This document shows positions 44,338 through 52,676 of a stretch of DNA of 64,000 bases, piece after piece; position 1 is the stretch's first letter; each line of letters starts with the position of its first letter. The stretch is from Brachybacterium tyrofermentans (GTDB taxonomy: Bacteria; Actinomycetota; Actinomycetes; Actinomycetales; Dermabacteraceae). The stretch spans positions 124,001 through 188,000 of the forward strand of contig NZ_JABUXW010000001.1 in the NCBI RefSeq assembly GCF_014897585.1, read 5' to 3'. The translations under genes and the position numbers were made by a program. The notes under the pieces were generated by a model that had not been told where the DNA came from, searched no databases, and saw only the letters and a program-made list of their open reading frames with translations.

Positions 44338-45569
44338 GCCGCACCCGTCGGTATGCCGCCAGCTGTCGGTGTGCGCTTCTCCGCCTCAGCTCGACTCGCA
44401 CGCAGGTAGATGGCGAAGGCGATCACCACGGCCCACTGGATCGTGAAGAGCACCTCGCCGAGACGCCATGCGCAGATCAGCAGTGCGACCGTGGTCGCTT
44501 GGACGGCGAGCTCCTGGCGGTTGAGATCTCGCGTGAACGGTCGCAGCGCGAAGACGACGGTGATTCCGAGAATCAGCAGAAGCCAGGGCCATCCGCCCTC
44601 GACCAATGCGCTCCAATAGGAGTTATGGAAGAACCACACCTTCATCGGGTCATCCGGGAAGACGATGTAGGCCTCACCGAGGCCGGAGCCGAAGAACCCC
44701 GCACCGTCCACCTTGATCTCGGAGGCCGCATCGATCCGGCTGCGTAGAGCATCTGAGCCATCACGATCGGAGAACATGCCGATCTGGGAGAAATCCTCAG
44801 CGAGCAGTCTGACTCCGAGATAGACAGCCAGTCCGAGAGCCCAGCGCCCGACGACGCCCAGCCGCGGCGCGAGCACGACCCAGAGCACTCCGGCACTGAG
44901 CGCCGAGATCGAGGTACGTGATCCGGTCTTCCAGACGAGGACCGCGAACGCGAGGAGCAGGACGACCTTCAGCCATCGTTTGTCGATCACGGCCAGCATC
45001 AGGACGCCGAACACCGCATAGGCCATGCCGGCCACGTTCTTGTCCATGAAGTAACCGGAGAGGGCGCCGCCATAGTTGTCCGGTGCCAGGCCCACGTAGA
45101 AGGCAACGGCGTTGAAGAGCATACCGATGCCGAGGCCGGCGATCGCCGAACGGAAGTCGATGCGGCCGGTGGCCAGGATCAGAACCAGTACGGCGGTCAG
45201 GGTGAGCCTGATCAGACGGCGTTTCCAATCCGAGGCCAGGTCGGTCGGGTCCGCGAACATCGAGATCATCGCGATGTAGAACAGAGCGATCGCGAAGATC
45301 GGCACGATGAGCTGGAGGCGGCCGAGGTCGGCCTGCGGGCGGCGCGTCAGACCGAGCCCGATGATCGCCATCATCACCAGCTGGTTGAACGGCAGAGGCA
45401 GACCGAACAGCGCTCCCTCGAAGATCAGACCGAAGAAGAGGATCAGCTCGGGGATCCGCCAGCGCCCGATCGCAGAGAACACGTCCGCGGTCTCCGTGCG
45501 CACACGCGCGCCCATCGCCGTCGCGACGGCGGCAGGATCCGCGGTCCGGTCCGTGGTGCGTGCGCTCAC
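44334..45569 (-). CDS. O-antigen polymerase/ligase-like (Wzy) membrane protein
   Basis: Integral membrane protein, 411 residues with about ten to eleven helices, expected to join repeat units into a chain outside the membrane. The large external loop carries GSGLGEAYIVFPDDP and the Wzy_C-like FHNSYWSALVEGGWPWLLLI, where His-Asn-x-Tyr/Trp is typical of the family. Wzy proteins are poorly conserved, so the call rests on topology, this loop and the operon. GTG 45569 overlaps the upstream stop. Confidence 0.85.
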   Translation of the reverse strand: MSARTTDRTADPAAVATAMGARVRTETADVFSAIGRWRIPELILFFGLIFEGALFGLPLPFNQLVMMAIIGLGLTRRPQADLGRLQLIVPIFAIALFYIAMISMFADPTDLASDWKRRLIRLTLTAVLVLILATGRIDFRSAIAGLGIGMLFNAVAFYVGLAPDNYGGALSGYFMDKNVAGMAYAVFGVLMLAVIDKRWLKVVLLLAFAVLVWKTGSRTSISALSAGVLWVVLAPRLGVVGRWALGLAVYLGVRLLAEDFSQIGMFSDRDGSDALRSRIDAASEIKVDGAGFFGSGLGEAYIVFPDDPMKVWFFHNSYWSALVEGGWPWLLLILGITVVFALRPFTRDLNRQELAVQATTVALLICAWRLGEVLFTIQWAVVIAFAIYLRASRAEAEKRTPTAGGIPTGAA

Positions 45570-46669
45570 GCCGTCACCTCCCCGTAGACGTTCGCGATGG
45601 CGCTGCACATGCCGGCGACGTCCATGCGCCCTGAGGCAGGGGGACGTGCGGCCACCTCGGTGCCCTGCGCAGTGATCGCGCGGGCCACGGCAGGCAGGTC
45701 CTCCGCCGGCACCAGGCACTGCTGCGGGACGATCTCGCGGTTCCCGCCCACGTCCGTCGCGACGACGCCCACCCGGTGGGCCACGGCGTCGAGGAGGGTG
45801 TACGAGAGGTTCTCCCACACCGACAGCTGCACCACCACGTCGTGACCGCGCAGCGCGCTCCCCGCGTCGATGTGGCCGGGGAAGTCCACGCGGCCGGTCA
45901 GGTCGAGGCTCGCCACCAGCCGGCGCAACGAGTGGCCCTCCGGCCCGGTGCCGGCGATCGTCAGGCTGGCCGCGGGATGCTCGGCGGCGACCAGAGCGAA
46001 CGCCCGCACCAGCTGGTCGATCCTCTTCTCCGGTGCGAGGCGGGACAGGGACAGCACGCGCAGCCCTGTCGTCGGGCGCTGCGCCGGGTCCACGTCATCG
46101 ACCCCATTGCGGATCACGGTGACCTTCCTCCCGCTCCCCCATTGCGCCGCGACCTGCTGCGCGGTGGAGGCGCTGACGGCGATCACGCGGTCGGTGCGCA
46201 GCAGTCGAGTGCGGTGGGCAACCGCCTTGACCTGAGCTCGGAGAGCGTCGGCCTGGTAGTACCCGCGCACCCCGGAGATCCCGTGCTCGGTGGAGACCAC
46301 ACGGATGCGACGCCCTGCCCCGGAGCGCAGTCCGGTCACCGCTGCGATCCCGGCGAGGTCTGCGAAGGCGAGGTGGGTGTGCAGCACGTCAGGTCGCAGG
46401 CGCTTGAGCGTGCGCCGTATCGCCCGCGTCGCCGCTGCCGCACCGTCGGTCGGGGAGACCGGGCCCGTGAGTACTGGTGCACCCTGCGCTCGCAACTGCT
46501 CGGCGAGCGCCCCCTCCGGGCAGAGCACGACGATGCGCCACCCGGTTATTCCGTGACGCAGCGCGTCGAGAACGTGGCGTGCCACGCCGCCGAGGTCGGC
46601 GACGGGGACGCACCACAGCACGAGCCGCGGCAGCGCCCGCTCCGCCGCGTCGGCCCCTGTCAGAACCAT
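45566..46669 (-). CDS. Family-4 glycosyltransferase
   Basis: GT-B enzyme of 367 residues. Acceptor-half motif DVLHTHLAFADLAGIAAV and VSTEHGISGVRGYYQ; donor-half motifs RVLSLSRLAPEKRIDQLVRA, LTIAGTGPEGHSLRRL and SVWENLSYTLLDAVAHRVGV. The normal second Glu of the E-x7-E pair is replaced (ENLSYTLLDA), keeping the acidic residue as Asp. Overlaps the NeuB-fusion stop by ten bases. Confidence 0.92.
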   Translation of the reverse strand: MVLTGADAAERALPRLVLWCVPVADLGGVARHVLDALRHGITGWRIVVLCPEGALAEQLRAQGAPVLTGPVSPTDGAAAATRAIRRTLKRLRPDVLHTHLAFADLAGIAAVTGLRSGAGRRIRVVSTEHGISGVRGYYQADALRAQVKAVAHRTRLLRTDRVIAVSASTAQQVAAQWGSGRKVTVIRNGVDDVDPAQRPTTGLRVLSLSRLAPEKRIDQLVRAFALVAAEHPAASLTIAGTGPEGHSLRRLVASLDLTGRVDFPGHIDAGSALRGHDVVVQLSVWENLSYTLLDAVAHRVGVVATDVGGNREIVPQQCLVPAEDLPAVARAITAQGTEVAARPPASGRMDVAGMCSAIANVYGEVTA

Positions 46670-48909
46670 TCCCGCAGCCGATCCAGGGCCGTGAAGAACC
46701 CTTCGCCGTTGTTGACGTGGCCCATCCAGATCTCGGGGATGAACGGAGCGGTCGGTGCGAGGCGGTCCATGCGCTCGGCGAGGTCCTTGAAGTCGACCTC
46801 TCCCTCCCCCACCTGCACGCCCTCGCCGTCCACACCCACGGAGTCCACGATGTGCAGGTGCTCGGTGTGCGAGCCCATCGCCTCGAGATACTCGCTGAAG
46901 GGGCGCTGGTAGAAGTTCGCGGCGAGCTTGGAGTGGGACACGTCCAGGGTGAGCCGGCGGTCGTAGGTCTCGCAGAACCACACCGTGTCCTCGGGCTCCA
47001 CGAACAGGTTGTGGAACTGCTGGCCGCCCATCAGCCACGGGAACGGCGGCAGGGTCTGCGCGGTCAGGCGCACGCCCTCCTCGTCCACGCGCTCCAAGCC
47101 CTGCTGCACCCGCTCGTACAGCGGGTAGCGCTCCTCGGGCCGCAGGTGCCGGTCCGGCAGGAAGCCGCCCATGGTGATGATGACGATCGGGTCCTCATCG
47201 CAGGTGAAGTGCTTGCGCAGGTCGCGGGTAAGGTCCACCACGCGCTGCACCTCACGGATCGAGCGCTCCCAGATCTCCTCGTCCGGGGAGGCGAGGTCGA
47301 TGAGGAAATCCCCGGGATAGAGGTCCGGGGCGTGCACGGTGAAGAACTGGTCGAGCTTCTCACCGGAGTCGAAGAACTGGCCCAGATCGAGCTCCATGTC
47401 CTTCGCGCTCTGATGGAACTCGAGGAAGTCCGGCTCGGAGACCTCCAGCAGCGCCCGGAAGTCATGGAACCGCACCGGCAGCCCCCAGGGGCGATGGAAG
47501 CTGTAGTCGCTGCGGGCCTGGGGGCGTCCGGCGAGATCCCCGGCGTAGAAGAAGTCTCCGCTGGGCACGTCGCGATGCAGGGTGACCCCGAGAAGGGCAT
47601 CGCGCTGGTGGGGCTGCAGGCCGCGGCCCGGGCTCTTGACCTCGACGTCCGCCGCGGTCACCGTCTCCCCGGAACGCAGATCGCGAGTGGCCACGAGGGA
47701 CTTCGCGAGATTGACGCGGTTCATGAGCTCCCCGGTGGACAGCTCGCGCGGACGATCGCTCCCGAGGGCCTCCTCGACCTCACGGATCTGCCGCACCATG
47801 GCGCTGAGCTCCTCGGGCAGCAGCGACACCTTGTGGTCGTTCCCCTCGAGGGTCTTGTCGAGCGTCACGTGCTTCTCGATGATGCGCGCGCCGCGGGCCA
47901 CCGCCGCGACCGGCACGTGCCAGCCGCGCTCGTGGCCGGAGTAGCCCACCAGGCAGTCGCCGAGCTCGGCGAGCCGGTCCATGTACCGCAGGTTCACGTC
48001 CTTGTAGGGCGCGGGATAGGTGGACTGCGTCTGCAGCAGCGCGAAGGGAGCACCCTGGCTGCGCAGCACGTCCACGGCGCCGGTGATCTCCTGCTCGGTG
48101 CTCATGCCGGTGGAGACGATCATCGGCGCGCCGAACCCGGCCACCCGGGTCAGCAGGTCGTGATGGGTGAGATCCGCCGAGGCGATCTTGTAGCCGGGCA
48201 TCCCGTAGCTGTTCAGCGCATCGGCCGAGGGAAGGTCCCACGGCGTGCAGATCACGTTCACCTCGCGCGCCGCGCAGTGATCGAACACGCGGTACATGTC
48301 CTCGACCGACAGCGAGTACTTGGCCAGGAGGTTCATCGTGTACTGGGCGCCGAGGTCCTCCCCCGCGCTCGCGGAGCTGCCGGAGCGGTACAGCGCGGCC
48401 ATGTCCCGCAGCTGGAACTTCACGGTGTCCACCCCGGCGCTCACGCACTCGTCCACGAGGCGCTTGGCGAGGTCCACATCGCCCTGATGGTTGTTGCCGA
48501 TCTCGCCGATGATCAGTGACGGGCTGCCCTCGCCCACGGTGCGCGACCCGATCGTGAGGGTGCGGGCGCCGGGGGTCGCCACGGCCACCAGGCGGCCGCG
48601 GTCGTCCACCACCGGGATCCGGTCGATGCCGCGACCGAACAGCTCGGCGATCTCCGCGACCGGGGTCCCCTCGGCGACCGAGACGAAGTCCGTGTTCGCG
48701 GCGTCGAGCGCGAGCGCGCCGAGATCCGGGGAGGGCTGGGCGACCAGCCAACGGCGCACGTCGCCGTCGCTCAAGGTGCCGCGCACGGTGCCGTGCTCGT
48801 CCACGAGGAAGGCCACGCGGGCCTGGTTCTCGCTGATGCGGCGCAGCGCTTCCAGCACGGTGGCCTGCACGTCGACCGCGAACGGTGCGGTGTGGCGATC
48901 CAGGATCAC
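46660..48909 (-). CDS. neuB: Four-part CBS / NeuB synthase / SAF / isomerase-like fusion
   Basis: Condenses phosphoenolpyruvate with an amino-sugar aldehyde to make a nonulosonic acid (sialic/legionaminic/pseudaminic type). The 749 residues comprise: paired CBS domains (about 1-120: ATVLEALRRISENQ, VAEIAELFGRGIDRIPVVDD), the NeuB barrel (about 130-400: IIGEIGNNHQGDVDLAKRLV, VDTVKFQLRD, GYSGHERG, IIEKHVTLDKTLEGNDHKVS), a SAF/antifreeze-like domain (KSLVATRDLRSGETVTAADV) and a C-terminal xylose-isomerase-like barrel (LDVSHSKLAANF, EHLHIVDSVG, EIWMGHVNNGEGFF). GTG 48909 is chosen because GGAGG precedes it by about six bases and it overlaps the neuA stop (GTGA); TTG 48921 is the alternative. NeuB alone is about 350 residues. 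Confidence 0.9.
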   Translation of the reverse strand: MILDRHTAPFAVDVQATVLEALRRISENQARVAFLVDEHGTVRGTLSDGDVRRWLVAQPSPDLGALALDAANTDFVSVAEGTPVAEIAELFGRGIDRIPVVDDRGRLVAVATPGARTLTIGSRTVGEGSPSLIIGEIGNNHQGDVDLAKRLVDECVSAGVDTVKFQLRDMAALYRSGSSASAGEDLGAQYTMNLLAKYSLSVEDMYRVFDHCAAREVNVICTPWDLPSADALNSYGMPGYKIASADLTHHDLLTRVAGFGAPMIVSTGMSTEQEITGAVDVLRSQGAPFALLQTQSTYPAPYKDVNLRYMDRLAELGDCLVGYSGHERGWHVPVAAVARGARIIEKHVTLDKTLEGNDHKVSLLPEELSAMVRQIREVEEALGSDRPRELSTGELMNRVNLAKSLVATRDLRSGETVTAADVEVKSPGRGLQPHQRDALLGVTLHRDVPSGDFFYAGDLAGRPQARSDYSFHRPWGLPVRFHDFRALLEVSEPDFLEFHQSAKDMELDLGQFFDSGEKLDQFFTVHAPDLYPGDFLIDLASPDEEIWERSIREVQRVVDLTRDLRKHFTCDEDPIVIITMGGFLPDRHLRPEERYPLYERVQQGLERVDEEGVRLTAQTLPPFPWLMGGQQFHNLFVEPEDTVWFCETYDRRLTLDVSHSKLAANFYQRPFSEYLEAMGSHTEHLHIVDSVGVDGEGVQVGEGEVDFKDLAERMDRLAPTAPFIPEIWMGHVNNGEGFFTALDRLREWF

Positions 48910-49613
48910 GAGGTCCTCCAACCAAGTCGGGTCAGCATGCTCTCGGCGGCGGCGACGTCGGTGAGCGTGTCGATGTCCACGCCCTCCACCTCGTCGAGCA
49001 CGAACAGGTCCGTGCGGCCGCCGATGCGGTTGTGCCGTGTGCGGTAGATGTGCGGAGCCGTCACGTACAGGCTCCCGTTCTCGAAGTAGTGCATCTGCTG
49101 GGCGGTGAGCTCCTGGCGGCGAGGCCGGGCGGTCACGTCGTACGTCGCCTGCGCGTCCTGCCCGGGAGCAGTGGGGAGCCTCCAGAAGAAGGGCGACTCG
49201 GGCACCACGCCGACCAGCGATTCCACCCCGGTGCTGCGGAACTGGGCGATCGCCCGACGGATCGTGTCCGGGCGGCGCACCGGAGAGGTGGCCTGCAGCA
49301 GCACCACCGCGTCGAGCTCCGCGCCGTCGGCCTCGACCGTGTCCATGGCGTGCAGAACGGTCGGCTCGGTGGGCGCGGTGTCGGTGGCGAGCTCGGCGGG
49401 ACGCTCGATCACGCTGGCCCCGTGCTCACGGGCCACAGCGGCGATCTCCGCGTCCTCCGTGGAGACGGCGACGATCACGTCCCCGTCGCCGCGTGCTTCG
49501 AGGGCCTGCGCGATGGTCCAGGCGATCAGCGGCTTCCCACCCACGGGCAGCAGGTTCTTGCGAGGGATGCCCTTGGAGCCGCCTCTCGCAGGGATCACGG
49601 CGAGCGCGGTCAT
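48906..49613 (-). CDS. neuA: CMP-nonulosonic acid (acylneuraminate) cytidylyltransferase
   Basis: Activates the NeuB product with CTP to the CMP-sugar donor, 235 residues. CTP-binding motif ALAVIPARGGSKGIPRKNLL, then KPLIAWTIAQAL, STEDAEIAAVA and VVLLQATSPVRRPDTIRRA. VEGVDIDTLTDVAAAE is the metal-binding Asp pair near the end. ATG 49613 overlaps the preceding stop (ATGA). Directly coupled to the NeuB fusion. Confidence 0.93.
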   Translation of the reverse strand: MTALAVIPARGGSKGIPRKNLLPVGGKPLIAWTIAQALEARGDGDVIVAVSTEDAEIAAVAREHGASVIERPAELATDTAPTEPTVLHAMDTVEADGAELDAVVLLQATSPVRRPDTIRRAIAQFRSTGVESLVGVVPESPFFWRLPTAPGQDAQATYDVTARPRRQELTAQQMHYFENGSLYVTAPHIYRTRHNRIGGRTDLFVLDEVEGVDIDTLTDVAAAESMLTRLGWRTS

Positions 49614-50671
49614 CCCGCTCCCTCGAGGATCTGGGCGATCAGCCGTGAGGGCTCGTCGGCCGGCTGCACGGGAGCGGGTGTCGGATCCCCTCCCCAGGTG
49701 CGCATCCCGTAGCGGTCCCAGAACTCGTGCACCCAGGTGGGGGTGCGTGGGCCGTACACCCAGGCGGGCAGGCCGCGCACGGCCGCCTCCAGCACACCGG
49801 TGGAGAAGACGCCGACGACCGGGCCGCGCAGCTCGTGCAGCGGGATCGCGGAGTCCTGGAACTCGATGCCGCGCCGCGCCATCACGGAGTGGGCGACGCG
49901 GGAGAGCGCGTCGGTCTCCGCGGGATGCGGGCGGTACAGGGCGTTCTCCGCGCGGCAGAAGGTGGTCGCGGCGCCAGCGGTGATCCGCCGGGACAGCTCC
50001 GCGCCATGCATCTGGCCGAGGAACACGGGCCGCTCGTCGAGATCCGCGGGGGTGTCCTCCGACTCGTGGGCGGCCTGCCACAGCAGCTGGGAGCCGACCA
50101 CCCGGGTCTCGATGTCCTGCCGGCCGGAGCGGTAGAACTCCGCATCGGCGTCGCTCCACGCGAGCAGGGTGATCCGCGGCGGCAGCGGCGGCGCGAAGGG
50201 GGTGAGCGCGCCGTGCTGGACGACGGCGCCGCCGATGTCCTCGGCGAGGGCCCACTCGTGCACCATCCGGCCCACCTCGAGATGCCATCCCAGAGTGATC
50301 ACCGAGCCGATGCCCCGGCCGTTGAGCACCGCCTGCGGCATGGCGACGCGCTGATGGGTCCAATCCGATCCGGCCAGCTCGGGCAGGTCCACACCCGCGG
50401 GGGCGAGCACGTCGATGCCGCTGCGCACGTACGGCAGCGCGGTGAGCAGGCTCGCACGGGAGGTCGGGGAGGCGGAATCCAGGCCGATCAGCACACGGGG
50501 ACCCTCGTCCCCCTCGCGAGAGTGCAGCACGAAGCCGGGCGCCGGGGACTTGGCATCATCACCGCGGCGCCGGAGGAAACCGGCGACGGAGTGCTTGATC
50601 TGCCGGGCCCGGTAACGGGAGTTCTGCCATTCCTGCCAGCGCTCCAGACTGCGCGGGTGGATCAGTGCCAT
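49610..50671 (-). CDS. Uncharacterised protein, possible GT-B nonulosonyltransferase
   Basis: A 353-residue protein I do not firmly recognise. A basic N-terminus (RYRARQIKHSVAGFLRRRG) suggests peripheral membrane binding. ALYRPHPAETDAL and GPVVGVFSTGVLEAAVRG match the paired motifs (Arg-x-His-Pro-x-Glu and Ser-Thr-x) seen in bacterial sialyl- and capsule-type transferases that use CMP donors. Position immediately before neuA supports a transferase that uses its CMP-sugar. This is inference; a capsule-export or other GT-B function is possible. ATG 50671 overlaps the upstream stop by ten bases. Confidence 0.6.
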   Translation of the reverse strand: MALIHPRSLERWQEWQNSRYRARQIKHSVAGFLRRRGDDAKSPAPGFVLHSREGDEGPRVLIGLDSASPTSRASLLTALPYVRSGIDVLAPAGVDLPELAGSDWTHQRVAMPQAVLNGRGIGSVITLGWHLEVGRMVHEWALAEDIGGAVVQHGALTPFAPPLPPRITLLAWSDADAEFYRSGRQDIETRVVGSQLLWQAAHESEDTPADLDERPVFLGQMHGAELSRRITAGAATTFCRAENALYRPHPAETDALSRVAHSVMARRGIEFQDSAIPLHELRGPVVGVFSTGVLEAAVRGLPAWVYGPRTPTWVHEFWDRYGMRTWGGDPTPAPVQPADEPSRLIAQILEGAG

Positions 50672-51678
50672 AGCGAGTCGACCTCCTCGAGGCGATGATC
50701 GAAGGTGTGCTCGGCCAGGGTGCGACGGCGGCCGGCCGCACGCAGCCCCTCGGCCCAGACGGAATCGGAGAGGGCGCGACGGGAGAGCTCCTCGAGCTCG
50801 TCGAGGTCGTGCCAGACGGCCACTTCCGTGCCCACGTCGTAGAACTGGTCCACGTCATCGCGATCCACGAGCTGCACGCCGCCCATGCCGGGGATCTCGA
50901 AGGTGCGCATCGCGTGACCGTTCTGCAGACCATGGATCGCGACCGCGGCGGCGCCCTCCGCATGGATCTGGTAGGCGCGCTCCAGCGGCACCTCGCGCGA
51001 CGCGGCGATCGGCGGACGGCGCCAGGAGAAGGTGCGGGCACGATCCATCGGATGGCGGGAGAAGTCCCGGCCCCAGGCGTGCACCGGCAGGCCCCGTCCG
51101 CCGAGCTCGGCGAGGGTCTCGTACCGGTTCTGGTACCCGGAGCCGATGAACACGATCTCGCCTGTGCGCGTCGAGGTGGGCTCCACGCGATGGGGGTCGA
51201 ACGCATTGGGCACGAAGTGGGCGTCCACGCCGCGCTCGCGCAGCATGTCGGTCTCCGAGCGGGCGTAGTCCACCACGGGACCGATCTCGCGCAGGAAGGC
51301 GTCGGTGTAGTCATGGCGGTGGAGGTCGTCGTAGAGCCAGAGGATGCGCGGGGTGTCCCCGAGTGCCTCCCAGAAGCGGGCGTCCAGACCGTCGCCCTTG
51401 ATGATGATCACCCGGTGCGGTCGCACCTCGCGCAGCATCGCGATCACGCGGTCGGTGAGCCGTGCCGTCTCCGCGGTGCGTCGGTCCCCGCGCACGCGCA
51501 GACGCTCGGGCAGCTCCACCGTGGCTTTCAGCCGCAGCTTCTCGCCAGCGGTGTCGTAGGCGTCGTAGCGGGCGGTGTGCACCTCGTAGCCGCGGCGGGC
51601 CAGGGCGTCCCCGATGCTCTTCCAGTAGCCGTGGAAGGAGGGGGAGATCAGCAGCAGGCGCTCAGGGGAGCCACTCAT
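50662..51678 (-). CDS. CgeB-like family-1/4 glycosyltransferase
   Basis: A 338-residue GT-B protein: RLLLISPSFHGYWKSIGDAL at the start, RVIIIKGDGLDARFWEALGD, DYARSETDMLRERGVDAHFV and GEIVFIGSGYQNRYETL. The late motif TFEIPGMGGVQLVDRDDV is the CgeB/Glyco_trans_1_2 donor-site text. ATG 51678 overlaps the previous stop (ATGA-type). Confidence 0.88.
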   Translation of the reverse strand: MSGSPERLLLISPSFHGYWKSIGDALARRGYEVHTARYDAYDTAGEKLRLKATVELPERLRVRGDRRTAETARLTDRVIAMLREVRPHRVIIIKGDGLDARFWEALGDTPRILWLYDDLHRHDYTDAFLREIGPVVDYARSETDMLRERGVDAHFVPNAFDPHRVEPTSTRTGEIVFIGSGYQNRYETLAELGGRGLPVHAWGRDFSRHPMDRARTFSWRRPPIAASREVPLERAYQIHAEGAAAVAIHGLQNGHAMRTFEIPGMGGVQLVDRDDVDQFYDVGTEVAVWHDLDELEELSRRALSDSVWAEGLRAAGRRRTLAEHTFDHRLEEVDSLWH

Positions 51679-52676
51679 CGCGGCAGCTCCCTCCCGGACC
51701 GGTGGATCAGGTGCAGCTCCTCGCGGGCCACGGCAAGAGGATGCACGTCGCGCCCAGCTGCCCGGCGGCCGGCATTCCACACCAGGTTCACGCCCGTGGC
51801 CAGGGACATCCCCGCCCGCAGCAGATGCACGCTGCTGTGCTTGCGGGCGTAGCGCATCCTGGCGCCCACCAGCCAGCCGCGGCGGCGGGCCTCGCCGCCG
51901 GAGGAGGCGCCACCCACGTGGCGCACCTCCAGATCGGCGTCGAGCAGCGACGGGATCCCCTCCCGGCGCAGACGCAGCTGGAGGTCGACCTCCTCGGTGT
52001 ACATGAAGTAGCCCTCGTCGAAGCCACCGGCGCCCCGCACCTCGGCGAGCGGAAGCAGCAGCACCGCGCCGGAGACCCAGTCCACGGGGATCATGCCGGT
52101 GCCACGCTCGGCGTCGAGGTCGTGCCCCACGGCGCGATGCAGCAGATCACGGTGTCGCTGGGAGGCCAAGGGCACGAGCCACTCGGTCACCTGATGCCCG
52201 ATGGTCGGGAACCTGCGGGCCGCGTAGCCGGAGCCGCCGCTCTCGCCGACGTTCCGACAGCCCACCACGGCGGGCATCCAGGGCCGGGCGTGCTCGACGA
52301 GCCTGCGGCAGAAGCCGCGCGGGATCTCGAGGTCGGAGTTCAGCACGAGGGCGTGCTCGATGCGGCCCCTCTCGACTCCATGGGCGGGGGCCTCGTGGGC
52401 GAAGGGCTCGTCGGCGAGGACCGTCTCGGCGAGCGCCGCGAGCCCGGTGTTGACCGCGGCACCGAACCCGCCGTTGGTCTCTCGCCGGATCAGCTCGGTG
52501 CCAACGGGCAGATCATCAGCGGCCACCGGCACGGGCGTGGCGTCGTCGACGACGATCACTCGGGCGGGCCGGTCCGCGGCCGGGGCCTGGTCACCGCGCA
52601 GGGACTCGAGCAGCGGGAGCACGGGCCGGATGCTTCCGTGCACGGGGATCACGACCCCGAGCTGCCCGAGGCTCAC
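51675..52676 (-). CDS. Family-2 glycosyltransferase (rhamnosyltransferase-like)
   Basis: A 333-residue GT-A enzyme: GQLGVVIPVHGSIRPVLPLL, ARVIVVDDATPVPV, metal site VLNSDLEIPRGF, then GYFMYTEEVDLQLRLRREG (acceptor EEVD). This arrangement is common in rhamnosyltransferases and galactofuranosyl-type enzymes, which fits the rml genes. GTG 52676 overlaps the BY-kinase stop (GTGA). Confidence 0.9.
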   Translation of the reverse strand: MSLGQLGVVIPVHGSIRPVLPLLESLRGDQAPAADRPARVIVVDDATPVPVAADDLPVGTELIRRETNGGFGAAVNTGLAALAETVLADEPFAHEAPAHGVERGRIEHALVLNSDLEIPRGFCRRLVEHARPWMPAVVGCRNVGESGGSGYAARRFPTIGHQVTEWLVPLASQRHRDLLHRAVGHDLDAERGTGMIPVDWVSGAVLLLPLAEVRGAGGFDEGYFMYTEEVDLQLRLRREGIPSLLDADLEVRHVGGASSGGEARRRGWLVGARMRYARKHSSVHLLRAGMSLATGVNLVWNAGRRAAGRDVHPLAVAREELHLIHRSGRELPR

